Source: GCA-2731375 sp964590195 (GTDB lineage Bacteria; Pseudomonadota; Alphaproteobacteria; GCA-2731375). From it: a stretch of DNA of 64,000 nucleotides. The translations under genes were made by a program, and so were the position numbers. The stretch lies in assembly GCA_964590195.1 (NCBI GenBank), contig CAZPWJ010000003.1, positions 59,164 through 123,163 of the forward strand, in the 5' to 3' direction. Every line of letters begins with the position of its first letter. The first letter of the stretch is position 1. Of this stretch, positions 32,439-40,949 are shown one piece after another. Below the pieces are notes generated by a model that saw only the letters and a program-made list of their open reading frames with translations, was not told where the DNA came from and searched no databases.

Positions 32439-33665
32439 ATGAGCGATGACGGGGTGAATGGGCGGCGGGTCTGGTCCCTGGCGCTGTTGGCGGTTTGCGA
32501 GGTGGCCGTACTGGGTTTGTGGTTCTCGGCCTCGGCCGTGGTGCCGACCCTAATTCAGACATACAACCTCTCGCCCAGCCAGGCCTCCATGATGACATCG
32601 GCCGTACAGATCGGCTTTGTCGCCGGCACCCTGACATCGGCCATTCTGTCCCTGGCCGACCGCCTGGATCCGCGCCGTTTCTTCATGTTCTCCGCCCTGG
32701 TGGCGGCAGGGGCCAATGCCCTGCTGCTGGCGGTGGAGCCTACCTCGCCCGTGGTGATCGTGTTGCGTTTCATCACCGGCGCCTGCATGGCGGGGGTCTA
32801 TCCCGTGGGCATGAAGATGGCGGTCAGCTGGGCCCGCGACGACGTCGGCCTGCTGATCGGCATTCTGGTCGGGGCGCTGACCCTGGGCTCCGCCGCGCCG
32901 CATCTGTTCAATGCCTTTGGCGGTATCGACTGGCGCTTCACCATTCTGGCCGCTTCCGCCGTGGCGCTGTCGGCGGCGCTGTTGATTAATCTGGTGCGGC
33001 TGGGCCCGAAAATGGCACCCGCGCCGCCGTTCTCACCCGGAGCCGCCTTTCAGGCTTTTCGCCGACCGGCGCTGCGATTGGCGAACTTCGGCTATCTGGG
33101 GCACATGTGGGAGCTTTACGCCATGTGGGCCTGGCTGGTGGTCTTTCTGGACGCTTCATTCCGCCTTGGCATGGGGGCGGAGGCGGCGGCCTGGTGGTCG
33201 CGTCTGGCGACTTTCGCCGCCATGGGCCTGGGCGGCGCCATCGGCTGTCTGCTGGGCGGGGCGATCGCTGACCGCTATGGCCGCACAACCCTGACCATGG
33301 GGGCGATGACCGCATCGGGCCTATGTGCCCTGTTGATCGGATTTTTGTTCGGAGCCGAGCCGTGGCTGTTGACCCTGCTGGCGACCATCTGGGGCGTCAC
33401 GGTGGTGGCGGATTCGGCACAATTTTCCGCTTCCATAGCGGAACTTTCTCCGCCCGAGTATGTTGGTACCATGTTGACGGTACAAACATGTGTTGGCTTC
33501 CTGTTGACCCTGTTCACGGTGCATCTGGTACCGCCCCTGGCGGCGGCCTGGGGTTGGCAATATGCTTTTGCCGTACTGGCAGTGGGGCCATTCCTGGGCG
33601 TTCTCGCCATGGCCCGCCTGCGCGCCCACCCCGATTCGGTCCGTTTGGCGGGAGGGCGCAAATAA
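32439..33665 (+). CDS. Major facilitator superfamily transporter
   Basis: This is a 12-helix secondary transporter of about 408 residues. After a short N-terminus, the first helix RVWSLALLAVCEVAVLGLWF begins, and the MFS loop 2-3 motif appears as LADRLDPRRFFMF. A second-half repeat has GGAIADRYGRTTLTMG. The first 100 residues also carry TGACMAGVYPVGMKMAVSWA, seen in anion or nitrate/oxalate-like MFS members, but the substrate is not predictable. ATG 32439, with a GGGGGG ribosome site, is chosen over in-frame codons at 32361 and 32397. The stop overlaps the next start (TAATG). Confidence 0.88.
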   Translation: MSDDGVNGRRVWSLALLAVCEVAVLGLWFSASAVVPTLIQTYNLSPSQASMMTSAVQIGFVAGTLTSAILSLADRLDPRRFFMFSALVAAGANALLLAVEPTSPVVIVLRFITGACMAGVYPVGMKMAVSWARDDVGLLIGILVGALTLGSAAPHLFNAFGGIDWRFTILAASAVALSAALLINLVRLGPKMAPAPPFSPGAAFQAFRRPALRLANFGYLGHMWELYAMWAWLVVFLDASFRLGMGAEAAAWWSRLATFAAMGLGGAIGCLLGGAIADRYGRTTLTMGAMTASGLCALLIGFLFGAEPWLLTLLATIWGVTVVADSAQFSASIAELSPPEYVGTMLTVQTCVGFLLTLFTVHLVPPLAAAWGWQYAFAVLAVGPFLGVLAMARLRAHPDSVRLAGGRK

Positions 33666-34864
33666 TGGCCAAGCTGGAGCGGCGCCTGACCCTGCCACTG
33701 CTCACCCTGTATGGCCTGGGCGTCACCATCGGCGCCGGGATCTATGTCCTGGTCGGTGCGACGGCGGCCAAGGCGGGCGTTTATGCCCCGATCTCGTTTC
33801 TGCTGGCCGCGGCCGTGGTCGGCTTCACGGGCTTTTCCTATTGCGAGCTGGGCACCCGCTACCCGGTCAGCGCCGGCGAGGCCGCCTATGTGCGCCAGGG
33901 CTTCAACTCCCGCACGCTATCACTGCTAGTCGGCTTGCTGGTAGTTTCTTCCGGCGTGGTATCGTCGGCGGCGGTCGCCATCGGCGCGGCGGCCTATCTG
34001 GAGGCATTCGTGCCTCTGTCGCCGCAAATTCTGACAGCCATGGTCATTCTGTTGGTCGGCCTGGTGGCGGTCTGGGGCATTCTGGAATCCGTTGCTTTGG
34101 CGGCCCTGTTCACGGTGATTGAAATCGGCGGCCTTGGCCTGGTGGTCTGGTTCGGACTGGCCGCCGGTCCGGCGCCGGCCGCCAGCCTTATCCCGCCATT
34201 GGAGGCTGGTGCGTGGGGCGGCATTTTCGCCGCCGGACTGCTGGCGTTTTTCGCCTTTGTCGGCTTCGAGGACATCGCCAACGTGGCGGAAGAGGTCAAA
34301 AAGCCGGGCTGGACCTTGCCGCGCGGTATCATCCTGACCCTGATCATCGCCACGCTGATCTATTTCACGGTGGTCTCGGTGGTGGTCCTGGTGGTGCCCA
34401 TGGACTCCCTGGTTGGCTCCGCCGCGCCCCTGGCCCTTATTTTTGAGGGTGCCGGCCCACGGGTCAGCACTCTATTCAGCATCATTGCCATCATCGCCAC
34501 GGTCAACGGCGCCCTAATCCAGGTCATCATGGCCTCTCGCGTACTCTACGGCCTGGCGGCGCAAGGCAACCTGCCCCAGATTCTGGCCAAGGTGAACGGC
34601 GTTACCCACACACCGTTGGTGGCGACGGGCGCGGTGGTGGCGATCATTTTCGTCCTGGCCTATTTCCTGCCCATTGGCGAGCTGGCCGAGATGACCTCAA
34701 GCATTGTCCTGATCGTCTTCGCCTTCGTGAACATGGCCCTGTTGCGTTTGAAATGGACGGGAACGCCCGCCGCCGGCGATGTCTTTCAGGTCCCGTTTTG
34801 GGTTCCGGTCCTGGGCCTGCTGTCCAGCGGCGGCCTGCTTCTGGCGGGTCTCTTTTTAGCTTAG
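33665..34864 (+). CDS. APC-family amino-acid permease
   Basis: This 399-residue permease of the amino acid/polyamine/organocation superfamily starts with the unwound helix-1 motif LTLYGLGVTIGAGIYVLVG. It continues with FTGFSYCELGTRYPVSAGEA and the helix-6 region FFAFVGFEDIANVAEEVKKP. About 11-12 hydrophobic segments are visible. The substrate is probably an amino acid or amine, not specified by sequence. Its start overlaps the MFS stop by one base, so the two transporters are co-translated. Its stop overlaps the convergent ftsH stop by 4 bases. Confidence 0.9.
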   Translation: MAKLERRLTLPLLTLYGLGVTIGAGIYVLVGATAAKAGVYAPISFLLAAAVVGFTGFSYCELGTRYPVSAGEAAYVRQGFNSRTLSLLVGLLVVSSGVVSSAAVAIGAAAYLEAFVPLSPQILTAMVILLVGLVAVWGILESVALAALFTVIEIGGLGLVVWFGLAAGPAPAASLIPPLEAGAWGGIFAAGLLAFFAFVGFEDIANVAEEVKKPGWTLPRGIILTLIIATLIYFTVVSVVVLVVPMDSLVGSAAPLALIFEGAGPRVSTLFSIIAIIATVNGALIQVIMASRVLYGLAAQGNLPQILAKVNGVTHTPLVATGAVVAIIFVLAYFLPIGELAEMTSSIVLIVFAFVNMALLRLKWTGTPAAGDVFQVPFWVPVLGLLSSGGLLLAGLFLA

Positions 34865-36693
34865 GACCAGGTCTCAACGACGGGCAGATCATCCGCCGTT
34901 AGTGTTTCCTTTTCCAGCAGTTCCCTGGCGCTGTCCTCCAAAATGCCACGGTGTTTGGTCAAGATGGCGCTGGCTTGTTCAAAGGCATCATGAACCAGGG
35001 TGCGGACGGCGGTATCGATCTCCCGCGCCGTGGTTTCGCTGTAGCGCCGGCGCTCGGGATACGGACCCACGGCATTGGCCAGGAACAGCGGCTGTTCGCT
35101 CTCGTAGGTCATCTCGCCCAATGTTTCGTCCATGCCATAGCGGGTGACGATGGCGTGGGCGATGTCGGTGGCCTTGTTCAGATCATCCGCCGCGCCGGTG
35201 GACAGATGATCAAAGATCAGCTTCTCCGCCGCCCGTCCCGCCAAAAGCACCGCCATCTTGTGTTCCAGTTCCCTCCGGGTCATCAGGAAACGGTCTTCGA
35301 TGGGCCGTTGAATGGTATAGCCGAGAGAGCCGATGCCGCGCGGAATGATGGACACTTTCTGTACACGGTCCGTACCCGGCAGGGCCAGGGCGACGATGGC
35401 ATGGCCCATTTCGTGATGCGCGACGACCTCTCGTTCCTTTGGATTGAGCAGGCGGTTCTTCTTCTCCAAGCCGGCGATGATGCGCTCAATGGCCTCGACG
35501 AAATCGGCCATGACCACATCATCGCCGCCGCGCCGCGTTGCCAGCAAGGCCGCCTCGTTGACCAGATTGGCCAGATCGGCGCCGGTAAAGCCCGGGGTCA
35601 GGCCGGCGATGGCCTCCGCATCCACGTCGCCGGCCAGCTGGACCTTTTTCAGATGCACATGCAAAATCTGCGCCCGGCCCAGACGGTCGGGCCGGTCGAC
35701 CAGGACCTGGCGATCAAAGCGTCCGGCGCGCAATAAAGCCGGATCAAGGATTTCCGGCCGGTTAGTGGCGGCCAACAGCACCATGCCCTCCTTGGAGGGA
35801 TCGAAACCGTCCAGTTCCATCAACAGCTGGTTCAGGGTCTGCTCCTTTTCATCATGGCCGCCCATGCCGGGAAAGGCGCCCCGCGCCCGGCCCAGGGCGT
35901 CCAGTTCGTCGATGAAAATAATGCAGGGCGCGGTCTTGCGGGCCTGCTCGAACAGATCGCGGACACGGGCCGCGCCGACGCCCACGAACATCTCGACGAA
36001 CTCCGAGCCCGAGATGGAAAAGAACGGCACGCCGGCCTCGCCGGCCACGGCGCGGGCCAGCAGGGTTTTGCCCGTGCCCGGCGGCCCCACCAGCAGAACG
36101 CCTTTCGGCAGCCGAGCGCCCAGGCGGCCGTAGGTGTCGGGGTTCTTCAGGAAGGCGACGATTTCCTGCAACTCGGTCTTGGCCTCGTCGACGCCGGCGA
36201 CGTCGTCGAAGCTGACCTGGATATCGTTTTCGACAAAGACCTTGGCCTTGCTCTTGCCGATGGAGAGCATGCCCCCACCCATGCCGCCCAGGCCCTGTTT
36301 TTCCGCGAAGCCGCGAATGACGAACATCCAGACGCCGAGGAAGATCAACATGGGCAGCAGCCACGAGAACAATGATTTCAGAACGCTCTCGTCGGTGCCG
36401 CCTGTTACCTTGACGCCATGCTCGGCCAGGCTGGCGGCCAGGCCCGGTTCAACGCGGGTGGTGGCGAAGGTCTGCTTGCCGTCAGGCAGGGGGGTCTTCA
36501 AGGTGCCGCGAATTTGGCTTTCCGTGACCACGACTTCGGCAATCTTGCCTTCGCTGATGAACTGTTGAAACTCGCTGTAGGGAATGACTTCAACCCGCTG
36601 GCTTTGCTGCCACCATGATTGCAGCATCAATATGCAGAAGACGGCGATCATGCCGTAGATGATGTTGATCTGGGTCTTGCGTTCCATGGCCAT
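34861..36693 (-). CDS. ftsH: ATP-dependent zinc metalloprotease FtsH, secondary type
   Basis: This 610-residue membrane protease has TM helix 1 at about residues 9-27 and a periplasmic domain. TM helix 2 is at about 107-128, and the AAA ATPase has Walker A GPPGTGKT at 203-210 and Walker B IIFIDELD at 258-265. The second region of homology has NRPEILDPALLRAGRFDRQV, and the zinc-protease motif HEMGH lies at 427-431. FtsH degrades misfolded membrane and regulatory proteins. Its setting next to a UspA-like protein, a Lon-like protease and a formate/nitrite channel, rather than the usual tilS/hflC neighbours, suggests a second, stress-linked copy. I cannot see whether another ftsH exists outside the window. 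Confidence 0.95.
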   Translation of the reverse strand: MAMERKTQINIIYGMIAVFCILMLQSWWQQSQRVEVIPYSEFQQFISEGKIAEVVVTESQIRGTLKTPLPDGKQTFATTRVEPGLAASLAEHGVKVTGGTDESVLKSLFSWLLPMLIFLGVWMFVIRGFAEKQGLGGMGGGMLSIGKSKAKVFVENDIQVSFDDVAGVDEAKTELQEIVAFLKNPDTYGRLGARLPKGVLLVGPPGTGKTLLARAVAGEAGVPFFSISGSEFVEMFVGVGAARVRDLFEQARKTAPCIIFIDELDALGRARGAFPGMGGHDEKEQTLNQLLMELDGFDPSKEGMVLLAATNRPEILDPALLRAGRFDRQVLVDRPDRLGRAQILHVHLKKVQLAGDVDAEAIAGLTPGFTGADLANLVNEAALLATRRGGDDVVMADFVEAIERIIAGLEKKNRLLNPKEREVVAHHEMGHAIVALALPGTDRVQKVSIIPRGIGSLGYTIQRPIEDRFLMTRRELEHKMAVLLAGRAAEKLIFDHLSTGAADDLNKATDIAHAIVTRYGMDETLGEMTYESEQPLFLANAVGPYPERRRYSETTAREIDTAVRTLVHDAFEQASAILTKHRGILEDSARELLEKETLTADDLPVVETWS

Positions 36694-36705
36694 TTCCCGC
36701 CCCCG

Positions 36706-37518
36706 CTAACGCCTTGATACCAGCAACAGATCGCATTTGGCGGCGGAGCGGAGCGCCGCCAGACGACCCGCCGCCGCGCCCGATGCGTCGAGAAAAAGCA
36801 ACTGCCCCCGTGCCGCCGCCAGGGCGTCCAGCAGCGCCCTTTCGCTTGCCGGCAGGCGGCGCACCGTTGCACTGACCTCCGATCCGGCCAGGCTCCGGCC
36901 TGCTTCGGCCATGGCCTTTTCCGCGGCACCGCCGGCCCGCGCCGGCACCAGCACCTGCAGGGGTTGGTGATTGATTTGGGCCGCGCGGGCGGCCAGATCC
37001 AGAACCCGGGCGCCGTGTTCGCCGCCCTCGAACAGGGCCAGAACCGGGCGTGGCCGCCGTGCCGGAGCATGATGATAACTGCCTTGGTCGGCGGCACGAG
37101 GCGCAACATGTGGCAGGGCTGGCGGCGCCAGGGCGCTGCAGACAAGTTCGTCGCTCTTGGCCGCTTCGCGCAGGGCACTGTCCACGCCGGCGCGGCGTAC
37201 CTCGAAGCTCCAGGACAGGGAGAAGGCCTGCGCCAGGCGCTTCACTTCGCGCTGCGCGGTGGCGGCGCGTTGGCGCATCTGCCGCTCCATCCCGCTCCGG
37301 GAAGTGACGGATCGTGTGCCGCTGGCCAGGCTGATTTCGTGTCCCGGCAATTCGCTCATGCGCAGCAGGTTGACGTCTTCCAGAAACAGCCCGGCCAGTT
37401 CGATGCGCAATTCGGCGGCCAGGGCGGCGGCCCGGCGCAGCCCGGTCAGGCTTTCCGCGTTGCTGTCCATGGCGACGACGATGCGGCGCTGTCCGCCGCT
37501 GGCCTGGTTCGGCGTCAT
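36706..37518 (-). CDS. Universal stress protein-like protein
   Basis: This 270-residue protein has an N-terminal UspA-like Rossmann start, RRIVVAMDSNAESLTGLRRA-AALAAELRIELAGLFLED, and a looser second half. The second half ends LRSAAKCDLLLVSRR, a typical last strand of Usp domains, so it is probably a diverged tandem Usp. The ATP-binding G-2x-G-9x-G[ST] motif is not clear, so it may be a non-binding type. The start overlaps the Lon-like stop (ATGA) and the gene lies 12 bases upstream of ftsH, so it is part of one transcript. Likely a soluble stress adaptor; no partner is proven. Confidence 0.72.
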   Translation of the reverse strand: MTPNQASGGQRRIVVAMDSNAESLTGLRRAAALAAELRIELAGLFLEDVNLLRMSELPGHEISLASGTRSVTSRSGMERQMRQRAATAQREVKRLAQAFSLSWSFEVRRAGVDSALREAAKSDELVCSALAPPALPHVAPRAADQGSYHHAPARRPRPVLALFEGGEHGARVLDLAARAAQINHQPLQVLVPARAGGAAEKAMAEAGRSLAGSEVSATVRRLPASERALLDALAAARGQLLFLDASGAAAGRLAALRSAAKCDLLLVSRR

Positions 37519-40037
37519 GACGAATTCTTTCCGTTGTTGCGGCTGCCGTTATTTCGTTCGCCGTTATTTCGTCCGCCATTATTCCGTCCAGATCTGGCGA
37601 ACTGGCGGCGCATGTCGGCCAGCTGATGAATGCGGTCTTGTACCACCCGGTTGACGCTGCCGGCGGTGTAGTGTCCGTTCTTGCCCAAGCGCCCGGCTTT
37701 GTGTCCGGTCAACAGTTCGATCCCCTGATCGATGCTGGCGACAGCATAGACGGAAAATTTGCCCCGGCGCACCGCATCCACCACGTCGGCCCGCAGCATC
37801 AGGTGAGGCACGTTGGCCTTGGGTATCAGCACGCCCTGCTGGCCGGTCAGGCCGCGGGCCTGGCAGAGATCGAAAAACCCCTCGACCTTTTCGTTGACCC
37901 CGCCGATGGCCTGCACCTCGCCATGCTGGTTGACCGAGCCGGTCACCGCCAGGCCCTGCTTGATGGGCAGATCCGCCAAGGCTGACAGCAGCACGTAAAG
38001 CTCGGCCGAGGAGGCGGAATCGCCATCGACGCCGCCATAGGATTGTTCGAACACCAGGCTGGCCGACAGCGACAGCGGATGATCGGCGGCATAGCGCGCG
38101 CCGAGATAGCTCGACAGGATCAGGACGCCCTTTGAATGCAACGGCCCGCCCAGATCGACGCGCCGTTCAATATCGATCACCTCGCCATTGCCGATCCGTA
38201 CGCGGGCGCTGATGCGGCTGGCCTTGCCAAAGGCGAAATTGCCCATGTCCAGTACGGCCAGGCCATTGATCTGCCCGACCTTGGCGCCGTCGGTATCGAT
38301 CAGGATGGTGTTGTCCACGACGCTCTCGCGCATGCGGTGGGACAGGCGGTCAACCCGGCGGACCTGGGCATCAAGGGCGGTTTGCACATCCGCCGCGCCA
38401 ATGATGCCACGGTTTTTCTGCCCCGCCCAATAGTCGGCCTCCTTCAACAGATCGGCGATATGGCCGATTTGCAGGGACAGTTTCCTGACATCGCCGGCCA
38501 GGCGCGTCGCCTGCTCCACGACCCTGGCCACGCCGCCGGGGTTAAGCGGGCGCAGGCCGTGACGCCGGGTCATGGTGGCGATCAGGCGGGCGAATTGCGG
38601 CAGACTGGCGCCGCGCTCCATGCTCTCGTCTAAATCGACGGCGACCTTGAACAGGCTGTCAAAATCCGGGTCCTGCTGACAGAGCAGATAGTAGATCCGG
38701 CGCTCGCCGATCAGGACAACCTTGATATCCAGGGGAATGGGCTCGGGCTCCAGCGACACGGTGCTGACCAGGGAGAACATTTCGCCGGGGCTTTCGATGC
38801 GGATGGAATTGCTGCGCAGCACCCGCTTCAGGGCCTCCCAGGCATAGGGTTGCTGCAACAGGCGCAGGGCATCGATGATCAGATAACCGCCGTTGGCCCG
38901 ATGCAGCGAACCCGGTTTGATCATGGAAAAATCCGTCAACAGGGCGCCCATCTCGGCTTGATGTTCGACCCGGCCGATCAGGTTGCCATGGCTGGGCGAT
39001 TCCTCTCCAATCACCGGCGCGCCGGCGCTGTTGCCGTCACCGACCATGACATTGACGGAATAGCGGCGCAGGGCGGCGCTCTGCCGGGCCGCCGGTGACG
39101 CCGCCGGTGATTGGGCCATGGCCGCCATGCCGCCCTGGCCGTCCGGCTGTCCGCCTGCCATCTGTCCGGCCCCCGCCTGCATGGCCTCGATGGGCAGGAA
39201 CAGATCAACATGTTCGCCGATATCCCGCTCCACCGCCGCGATATAATCCAGCACCAGGCTCAGGCCGGCATAAGCCTTGCGCAACCGGGAGATCAATTGC
39301 GTCAGCGCCGTGGCGGTTGTGTCCCGGTTCAGTTCGCGTATCCGGCCGCGGCGTTCGCGCTCCCAATCGGGCAGCTGTTGCGCTACCGCCTGCAGGCGGC
39401 CCTGCAGTTCCTCGATATCGGCCTCGATCTTTTTGCGCACCACTTCGGGCAGTTTGTGGAATTCGTCCGGCGGCATGACCTCGTTGCCCCGGGCCGGCGC
39501 CAGAGCAAAGCCCATGGGCGTGCGGACCAGCGCCAGCTGGCGCTTCAAGGCTTCTTTCTGGATGGCGCCAAAGGCGGCTTCCTGGCGTTCCTGGAATTCC
39601 TCCTGAATGGCTTCGCGCCGGGTTTTGTATTCGTCGGTCTGAAAGGCCGCCGGTATGGCGATCAGCAGTTCCTCGATCAGGCGCGCCATATCCTGGCGCA
39701 GCACGCTGGCGCGCCCGGCCGGCAGGCGCAGGGCCTTTGGTTTATGGGGTTCCGCGAAGTTGTTGACATAGGCCCAATCGTCGGGTGCTTTCTGCTCCGC
39801 CGCCCGGCGTTCGAGAAAGCGGCGGGCGATGGTATGGCGGCCCGTGGCGCGCGGCCCCAGGATGAACAGATTGTAGCCGTCCTGCTCCATGCCGATGCCG
39901 AATGACAGCGCCTCGACTGCCCGGTCCTGGCCCAGCACGCTGTCCAGATCCGCTAGCTCGGCGGTGCTGCGAAAGCGGAAGCGCTTGGCATCACAGCTGC
40001 GGTAGACCTGGTTGGCCTTTAGCGGTTTGATCGCCAT
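37515..40037 (-). CDS. Lon-like ATP-dependent protease (LonH/YcbZ-related, long form)
   Basis: This 840-residue protein belongs to the Lon-related putative protease group. The N-terminal region has GQDRAVEALSFGIGMEQDGY and a degenerate P-loop, ILGPRATGRHT. A long coiled-coil insert spans about residues 115-270, and an AAA core has HRANGGYLIIDALRLLQQPY. The C-terminal Lon protease domain has the catalytic dyad Ser674 (GDSASS) and Lys717 (GGVNEKVEG), 43 residues apart as in classical Lon. The tail is a four-fold repeat of [GES]-RNNG. The start is ATG 40037. First gene of a tightly packed unit with usp and ftsH; the formate/nitrite channel lies just upstream. Confidence 0.9.
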   Translation of the reverse strand: MAIKPLKANQVYRSCDAKRFRFRSTAELADLDSVLGQDRAVEALSFGIGMEQDGYNLFILGPRATGRHTIARRFLERRAAEQKAPDDWAYVNNFAEPHKPKALRLPAGRASVLRQDMARLIEELLIAIPAAFQTDEYKTRREAIQEEFQERQEAAFGAIQKEALKRQLALVRTPMGFALAPARGNEVMPPDEFHKLPEVVRKKIEADIEELQGRLQAVAQQLPDWERERRGRIRELNRDTTATALTQLISRLRKAYAGLSLVLDYIAAVERDIGEHVDLFLPIEAMQAGAGQMAGGQPDGQGGMAAMAQSPAASPAARQSAALRRYSVNVMVGDGNSAGAPVIGEESPSHGNLIGRVEHQAEMGALLTDFSMIKPGSLHRANGGYLIIDALRLLQQPYAWEALKRVLRSNSIRIESPGEMFSLVSTVSLEPEPIPLDIKVVLIGERRIYYLLCQQDPDFDSLFKVAVDLDESMERGASLPQFARLIATMTRRHGLRPLNPGGVARVVEQATRLAGDVRKLSLQIGHIADLLKEADYWAGQKNRGIIGAADVQTALDAQVRRVDRLSHRMRESVVDNTILIDTDGAKVGQINGLAVLDMGNFAFGKASRISARVRIGNGEVIDIERRVDLGGPLHSKGVLILSSYLGARYAADHPLSLSASLVFEQSYGGVDGDSASSAELYVLLSALADLPIKQGLAVTGSVNQHGEVQAIGGVNEKVEGFFDLCQARGLTGQQGVLIPKANVPHLMLRADVVDAVRRGKFSVYAVASIDQGIELLTGHKAGRLGKNGHYTAGSVNRVVQDRIHQLADMRRQFARSGRNNGGRNNGERNNGSRNNGKNSS
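37530..37589 (-). repeat. Four 15-base tandem repeats in the Lon-like gene
   Basis: Units at 37530-37544, 37545-37559, 37560-37574 and 37575-37589 each encode a variant of x-Arg-Asn-Asn-Gly at the C-terminus of the Lon-like protease. The middle two differ by a single base, so copy number could change by slippage. The repeated tail is polar and probably disordered. Confidence 0.8.
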
Positions 40038-40049
40038 GCCTGCCTCTCC

Positions 40050-40844
40050 CTAGCTGTCCCGCCGGTGGTAAACCAGCCAATAAATCCCCGCCACCAGCAC
40101 GCCGCCGCCGATGATATTGCCGGCGGTGACCACGGCTAGATTTTCCACATAGCCCGGCAAGCCGACCAAATCCGAGCCGGCCAGCCAGCCGGCGGGTACC
40201 ATGTACATATTGGCCACGGAATGTTCGAAGCCAAGGGCGACAAAGCCGGCAATGGGAAAAACGATGGCGAGAATTTTGCTGACCACGGAATGGGCCGCGA
40301 AACACAGCCAGACGGCGAGGCAAACCAGCACATTGCACAATATGCCGCGGCTGAAGGCTTCCAGCGGCGTCAGGGCGAGTTTGCCCTCGGCAATGGCGAT
40401 GGCGGTCGCCCCGACGGCGCCGCCGGCAAGATCGTGCAGGCCCGCCAGCTGCGCCATGGCGACCATGGCCGTGGCGCCGATAAAGTTGCCCAGATAGACC
40501 AGCAGCCAGTTTCTCAACAGCGCAAGGGAGGTAATTTTCCGATCAGCCCAGGCAAAGACGATCAGGTTGTTGCCGGTAAACAGCTCCGCCCCGCCGACCA
40601 GCACCAGGATCAGGCCAAGCGAAAAGGCCACGCCGCCCAGCAGGCGCCCGGGTCCAAAGCCCAGGCCGCTGTTGGTGGTCACCACCATGTACAACATGGC
40701 ACCGAAGGCGATGAAGGCACCCGCCAGGATTGCCAGCACCAATGTCGGGATGGTGGCAAGTTTGGCCTTTGCCACGCCAGCGGTTTCCACCCGCTGGGCG
40801 ATTTCTCCTGGCGTATAGGCATCAATGCTGTTTGGCTGACTCAC
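40050..40844 (-). CDS. Formate/nitrite transporter family channel
   Basis: This 264-residue membrane protein of the FocA/NirC family has six hydrophobic helices. The conserved GGAELFTGNNLIVF corresponds to the broken helix that lines the pore. NWLLVYLGNFIGA, RGILCNVLVCLAVWL and FEHSVANMYMVPAG carry the family's conserved Asn, Cys and His residues. It moves formate, nitrite or a related small anion across the inner membrane. The GTG start at 40844 has a GTGGAGA ribosome site. Encoded just upstream of the Lon-like/usp/ftsH genes with a 12-base gap, so likely in the same operon. Confidence 0.93.
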   Translation of the reverse strand: MSQPNSIDAYTPGEIAQRVETAGVAKAKLATIPTLVLAILAGAFIAFGAMLYMVVTTNSGLGFGPGRLLGGVAFSLGLILVLVGGAELFTGNNLIVFAWADRKITSLALLRNWLLVYLGNFIGATAMVAMAQLAGLHDLAGGAVGATAIAIAEGKLALTPLEAFSRGILCNVLVCLAVWLCFAAHSVVSKILAIVFPIAGFVALGFEHSVANMYMVPAGWLAGSDLVGLPGYVENLAVVTAGNIIGGGVLVAGIYWLVYHRRDS

Positions 40845-40949
40845 AACATATCTCCACTCCGGCTATGCTTTGCATGCAGAGTAAGCGATCTATGATGTAA
40901 TGAAAATATAACCTTGTCCCATCGCGATACGGCAGAAGGAATGCATCTC

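Noticed and set aside
33323..33664. A 114-residue leader upstream of the APC permease
   Set aside because: It lies within the MFS coding region in another frame; the TAATG overlap at 33663-33667 fixes the start.
40138..40152. TTTTCCACA, a DnaA-box-like 9-mer in the formate/nitrite channel gene
   Set aside because: Single, within a coding region, and no cluster or AT-rich unwinding element is near, so it is not evidence of an origin.
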